Positions 60,610-64,000 of a DNA stretch of 64,000 nt are shown piece by piece. The notes beneath the pieces were generated by a model that saw only the letters and a program-made list of their open reading frames with translations, was not told where the DNA came from and searched no databases. The DNA is from DUPQ01 sp964563155 (GTDB lineage: Bacteria > Bacillota > Clostridia > DUPQ01): NCBI GenBank assembly GCA_964563155.1, contig CAZLVL010000006.1, positions 1 to 64,000 of the forward strand, given 5' to 3'. Every line of letters starts with the position of its first letter. Positions within the stretch are counted from its first letter, which is position 1. Made by a program: the position numbers and the translations under genes.

Positions 60610-62237
60610 TGAAAAGAAATATATATAAGTGCATATCCATACTTTTAAGTATTTTAATAATACTCTCTTTATCTTCTTGCAGTTCTTTATATGGTTCTGA
60701 ATACAAAATCCCAATAACTGATATAGCTGATATATCTTCTTCTAAGATCCCTGGAGTATATTATGAAATATTTGTAGGGGCTTTTTCAGACCATGATAAG
60801 GATGGTTTAGGAGATCTTTTAGGAATAATTGATAGGTTAGATTACTTAAATGATGGAGACCCCTTATCAGGTAAGAGTTTAGGAGTAAGAGGTCTTTGGC
60901 TAATGCCCATTATGAAGGCAGGCTCCTACCATAAATACGATGTTATAGATTACTATTCCATTGATAAAGATTATGGGACCATGGAAGACTTTGAGAAACT
61001 AATTTCAGAATGTGATAAAAGAGGAATAGATGTAATAATTGATTTAGTAATAAATCATAGCTCAGAATACAACAAATGGTTTACTGAGCTAAAAAAGGCT
61101 ATAAAAGAGGGGGATTTAACAAATAAGTATATGGATTGGTACTCTATTACCACAGATAAGAATAAAGGCTGGCATAAATTGGCTACCACTCCTGATGGTA
61201 TAGAATACTTTTATGAAGGTAACTTCTCTCCTACCATGCCTGAGCTTAATATGGATAATAGAGAGGTTTTAAATGAAATTGAAAACATTATTAAGTTTTG
61301 GTTGGATAAGGGGGTAAAAGGATTTAGATTAGATGCTGTTAAGTATGTATACTTGAACGATGATACTAAAAACATTGCCTTTTGGAAGTGGTTTTCAGAC
61401 ACTTGTAGAAAGTATGATGAAGATGTCTTTTTAGTAGCTGAAAACTGGTCAGACAACAGCTCCATTTATGACTACTACACAGCCCTAGATTGCTTTGATT
61501 TTGGAATGTCTGGTTCCATGGGCCATGTGGCCCTTACCATAAATGGAACCTTTAGCATAAATGACTATGTAGCATATATTTGTAGGTATAAGGAGAATGT
61601 GGAAAAATCAAATCCTGCTGCCATATTAAAACCCTTCATATCCAATCACGACATGGATAGAAGTGCAGGCTATCTACCCTTAGATGACTACAGAATGTTT
61701 ATGGCTGCAAACCTATACATCCTTAGCTCTGGTAACCCCTTCATATACTATGGAGAAGAAATAGGGATGATGGGAAGTCGAGGTACCTCAAGTACCGACG
61801 CCAACAGACGTCTTGCCATGCTCTGGGGTGATAAAGACCAGGTAAAAGATCCTGTAGGAACATCCTTTGATTCAGCAAGACAAAAAAATGGCACAGTAAA
61901 ACAACAGATTAGAAAAAAAGATAGCTTGTATACCCACTACAAAAAACTAATAGCCTTAAGACAAGCCAATCCAGAAATAGCTGCCGGTATCTACACCCCT
62001 TTATACTTTGAAGGATATACCCTCTTAGGAGGATTTGTAGCATCTTACAAGAATTCATCTAAGGCTGTAATACACAACATATCCAATGAGAGCCTCACCC
62101 TAGACCTATTAAAGCATACAGACCTTAATTTTGAATCCATATGTGGACTTGTTGGTAAGGGACAAGCTAAGCTGGATAACAACATACTTACCCTAGATGC
62201 CATGACCTCAGTAATATTACTTGTTGACAATGATTAA
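60609..62237 (+). CDS. lipoprotein alpha-amylase family enzyme, GH13
   Basis: GH13 enzymes cleave alpha-glucosidic bonds in starch-like glucans. The 542-residue protein has a lipoprotein signal peptide with lipobox SSC near residue 25. Catalytic regions are intact: DLVINHSS near 145, GFRLDAVKY near 240 (nucleophile D), LVAENWSD near 275 (acid/base E), and FISNHDMDR near 340 (third acid). The KGVRGLWLMPIMKAGSYHKYDVIDYY segment precedes them. Anchored outside, it would cut glucans close to the binding protein of the adjacent transporter. It ends the operon; the DNA composition changes after its stop. Confidence 0.94.
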   Translation: MKRNIYKCISILLSILIILSLSSCSSLYGSEYKIPITDIADISSSKIPGVYYEIFVGAFSDHDKDGLGDLLGIIDRLDYLNDGDPLSGKSLGVRGLWLMPIMKAGSYHKYDVIDYYSIDKDYGTMEDFEKLISECDKRGIDVIIDLVINHSSEYNKWFTELKKAIKEGDLTNKYMDWYSITTDKNKGWHKLATTPDGIEYFYEGNFSPTMPELNMDNREVLNEIENIIKFWLDKGVKGFRLDAVKYVYLNDDTKNIAFWKWFSDTCRKYDEDVFLVAENWSDNSSIYDYYTALDCFDFGMSGSMGHVALTINGTFSINDYVAYICRYKENVEKSNPAAILKPFISNHDMDRSAGYLPLDDYRMFMAANLYILSSGNPFIYYGEEIGMMGSRGTSSTDANRRLAMLWGDKDQVKDPVGTSFDSARQKNGTVKQQIRKKDSLYTHYKKLIALRQANPEIAAGIYTPLYFEGYTLLGGFVASYKNSSKAVIHNISNESLTLDLLKHTDLNFESICGLVGKGQAKLDNNILTLDAMTSVILLVDND

Positions 62238-62568
62238 GATTTAAAACCCGCTTTTATCTCGTGGTCAAAAAAACACAAAACCACAATATATAGATACGTC
62301 GATAATTAATATGCCTATATATTATGGTAGTAATAATTTTCATCTCATCAGTTTGATACTTTTTATGCGGCGCGCTTGTTTTCTTTTCCGAAACATACAC
62401 TCTAAAGCAGTATAAACGCAAAACAGAGCCAAGGTGCTATTTGCTAGCATCTTAGCTCTTTTCATTTGATTTTTTGTTTACGTGATCCGCACCTACTTTA
62501 GCGCGCGAATTTTATTGCTCTAAACGGTAAAAAGTTTTTGATTAAACCAGTGAAAAATAAACTCGACT
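62238..62568. other. boundary region of changed composition before abiE genes
   Basis: Words such as GCGGCGCGC and TTAGCGCGCG, absent from the rest, appear here. A hairpin at 62426-62458 (14-bp stem with one mismatch and one G-T, followed by TTTTCATTTGATTTTTTG) looks like a plus-strand terminator. On the minus strand a 41-codon frame (62465-62340, MKRAKMLANSTLALFC...) has no ribosome site and overlaps that hairpin, so I do not call it a gene. This is probably an end of a mobile element. Confidence 0.45.
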
Positions 62569-62604
62569 TTTTGTCCGAAATATTGTACAATAATTAGGAC
62601 AAAA
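62569..62604. promoter_or_regulatory. 36-bp dyad over the -10 of the abiE promoter, candidate AbiEi operator
   Basis: TTTTGTCC (62569-62576) and GGACAAAA (62597-62604) are perfect complements, and the centre is the palindrome ATTGTACAAT. Sixteen of 18 positions of each half match. The -10 TACAAT is at 62586-62591 and the dyad ends at the ribosome site. AbiEi antitoxins are known to repress their own operon through inverted repeats. Confidence 0.75.
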
Positions 62605-62616
62605 GGAGGGTTCGTT

Positions 62617-63234
62617 ATGAAAAATACCATTACCCAAAAACTCAGCCAAAGATTGAAAACACTTGATAGTAATGCGGTTTTTATCATCAATGATTTTATA
62701 GACATTGCTGAGTATGACACCATTCGCAAAACATTAAACCGCTTAGATGAAGAAAAAAAAATATTAAAAATAATGCGTGGTATCTATTATCAGCCTCGTT
62801 TCAGCGAACTACTGCAAGAGTATGAAGCACCATCCCCACATCAAGTAGCTTTAGCAATTGCAAGAAAGTTCAATTGGACGATTGCACCGTCAGGGATTAC
62901 CGCTCTAAATATGCTTGGGATTTCCACGCAGGTTTCCGCCAAATGGACATATATCAGCGACGGCAATTACAAAACTTTTGAACTTGGTAAAATTACGATA
63001 GAGTTCAAGCGTAGGAACAATCGTGAAATTGCGGGAATGAGTTATAAGACCGCCCTGATAATTCAAGGCATAAAAGCATTAGGTAGGAATAAAGTTGATG
63101 ATATTTCAATTATCAAAATGCGGGAAATGCTTTCTGATGCTGAAAAGCAAACGCTGTTGGAAGAAGCAAAAACTTCTTTAATTTGGGTGTACCAGGTAAT
63201 AAAAACAATTTGCGAGGTAAACAGCAATGTATAG
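62617..63234 (+). CDS. type IV toxin-antitoxin antitoxin, AbiEi-like (DUF6088)
   Basis: AbiEi counteracts the AbiEii toxin and represses the operon. The 205-residue protein starts with a winged-helix region (about residues 15-80: IINDFIDIAEYDTIRKTLNRLDEEKKILKIMRGIYYQP), followed by the AbiEi central part SPHQVALAIARKFNWTIAPSGITALNMLGIS and VSAKWTYISDGNYKTFELG, typical of the DUF6088 group. ATG has AGGAGGG seven bases upstream. It overlaps the toxin gene by 8 bp. Codon choice (CGC, GCG, ACG) is unlike the genes to the left, suggesting acquisition by transfer. Confidence 0.92.
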   Translation: MKNTITQKLSQRLKTLDSNAVFIINDFIDIAEYDTIRKTLNRLDEEKKILKIMRGIYYQPRFSELLQEYEAPSPHQVALAIARKFNWTIAPSGITALNMLGISTQVSAKWTYISDGNYKTFELGKITIEFKRRNNREIAGMSYKTALIIQGIKALGRNKVDDISIIKMREMLSDAEKQTLLEEAKTSLIWVYQVIKTICEVNSNV

Positions 63235-64000
63235 CTTATTGAAACTGTCCGACGAGGAACGGAGAACGATATTCCGCAATACAGCTCAAAAGATGGGGGT
63301 TCACGAAGCAATTATTGAAAAGGATTATTGGGTATGCTTAGCGCTTGATTATCTTTTCCATATAAGTCTGTATAAGAAGCACTTGACATTTAAGGGCGGC
63401 ACAAGCCTTTCAAAGTGTTTCGGACTGATAAAGCGGTTTTCCGAAGATATTGACTTGATTTTGGATTGGCGTCTTTTAGACTGCGAAAAAGACGAGCCGT
63501 GGCAGGAACGGACAAAAACCAAACAGGCAGCTTTTAACAAAGAGACAAATAGCAGAGCAGAATTGTTTCTTACCAAAAAATTCATGCCTACGTTTATATC
63601 TGATATTTCTGAAATTATCGGAGAAACTGCAAGAGTAGAAATTGACAAAACTGACCCGCAAACGTTGAATTTCCATTATCCACAACTATTCAGCACGGAT
63701 TCGATTTTACCGTCAATTAGATTGGAAATCGGAGCATTAGCGGCGTGGACTCCTGCGGTCGAAAGAAAAATAACGCCATATATTTTCGAGTATTATCCTC
63801 ATTTATCTCAAAATGCTGAAACGACCGTTTTAACAAGTTCAGCAGAGCGCACGTTTTGGGAAAAGGTAACGATTTTGCATCATGAAGCTAACCGACCTGA
63901 TCATCTTGAAATGCCTTCAAGATATTCGCGACATTATTATGACTTGTTTTGTATCGGCCATTCTAAGTATAAAGATACGGCTTTGAAACAGCTGGATTTA
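63227..64000 (+). CDS. type IV toxin, AbiEii nucleotidyltransferase (3' end beyond window)
   Basis: The frame starts at ATG 63227, overlapping the antitoxin stop, and stays open for 258 codons to the edge. It shows EAIIEKDYWVCLALDYLF near residue 22, then KGGTSLSKCFGLIKRFSEDIDL near 50, the GGTxxxK and (S)EDID motifs of DNA polymerase beta-type nucleotidyltransferases in the AbiEii/AbiGii family, and SSAERTFWEKVTILHHEA near 205. These toxins modify tRNA or act as kinases/NTases that stop growth, for example during phage infection. The C-terminus is missing only because the window ends. Confidence 0.93.
   Translation, partial: MYSLLKLSDEERRTIFRNTAQKMGVHEAIIEKDYWVCLALDYLFHISLYKKHLTFKGGTSLSKCFGLIKRFSEDIDLILDWRLLDCEKDEPWQERTKTKQAAFNKETNSRAELFLTKKFMPTFISDISEIIGETARVEIDKTDPQTLNFHYPQLFSTDSILPSIRLEIGALAAWTPAVERKITPYIFEYYPHLSQNAETTVLTSSAERTFWEKVTILHHEANRPDHLEMPSRYSRHYYDLFCIGHSKYKDTALKQLDL

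Overview
The window is a stretch of chromosome from a low-GC, probably strictly anaerobic, amino-acid- and sugar-fermenting member of the Clostridia (Firmicutes). The grounds are AT-rich DNA, AGA/TTA-rich codon use, strong AGGAGG-type ribosome binding sites with several TTG/GTG starts, a four-subunit 2-oxoacid:ferredoxin oxidoreductase, a TagB-like CDP-glycerol transferase and GalU. TGA acts as a stop codon. I cannot name the genus from the sequence.

Left end (1-3731): debris of a mobile element (an IS3 transposase tail, iteron-like direct repeats, a GNAT acetyltransferase broken by an in-frame TGA) sits just downstream of ssrA (tmRNA). The smpB stop codon lies inside the tmRNA 5' end. A secreted DUF4015-type putative glycosidase follows. 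At 3807-6722 is an operon of an M55 D-aminopeptidase, a DegT-type aminotransferase and a Gfo/Idh oxidoreductase.

Middle left (6950-18932): thpR, a DUF4143 ATPase, a lipoprotein, and an XRE-cupin regulator plus acyl-CoA synthetase divergent from a P-loop protein and a four-subunit 2-oxoacid:ferredoxin oxidoreductase. This looks like a module for 2-oxoacid (amino acid) fermentation. A GH78 alpha-L-rhamnosidase and a small XRE regulator pair follow. At 19433-24604 is an argCJBDF operon (glutamate to citrulline) with a strong promoter, an 11-bp inverted repeat and a possible nine-codon leader overlapping argC.

Middle (24655-37100): an NYN/LOTUS-type protein, a TetR regulator divergent from an MMPL transporter and its partner protein, an SDR enzyme, a GT2 transferase, a SIMPL protein and a PHP phosphoesterase. 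Next are metY and a single 709-residue protein that fuses homoserine O-acyltransferase (MetA) to homoserine dehydrogenase (Hom). Two adjacent genes thus cover aspartate semialdehyde to homocysteine.

Middle right (37200-51528): a compact unannotated transcription unit with consensus promoter, RBS, 29-codon ORF and terminator (37213-37417). A four-gene carbohydrate operon (GPH/MFS symporter, unknown 617-residue toroid-like protein, ThuA-like protein, Gfo/Idh) follows, then a second DUF4143 ATPase, a nitroreductase, a DUF4832-type glycosidase, galU and a TagB-like transferase. An Lrp/AsnC regulator is translationally coupled to a three-gene proton-translocating transhydrogenase.

Right end (51574-64000): two paralogous AAA (COG1106-like) ATPases, one with a changed Walker B glutamate, enclose an AlbA_2/HATPase protein and a metallophosphoesterase. 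This may be a defence-type cluster. A maltodextrin ABC importer without its ATPase, plus a lipoprotein alpha-amylase, follows. From about 62240 the base composition changes and an AbiE-type (type IV) toxin-antitoxin pair begins, preceded by a near-perfect 36-bp dyad over its -10 region; the toxin gene runs off the window.
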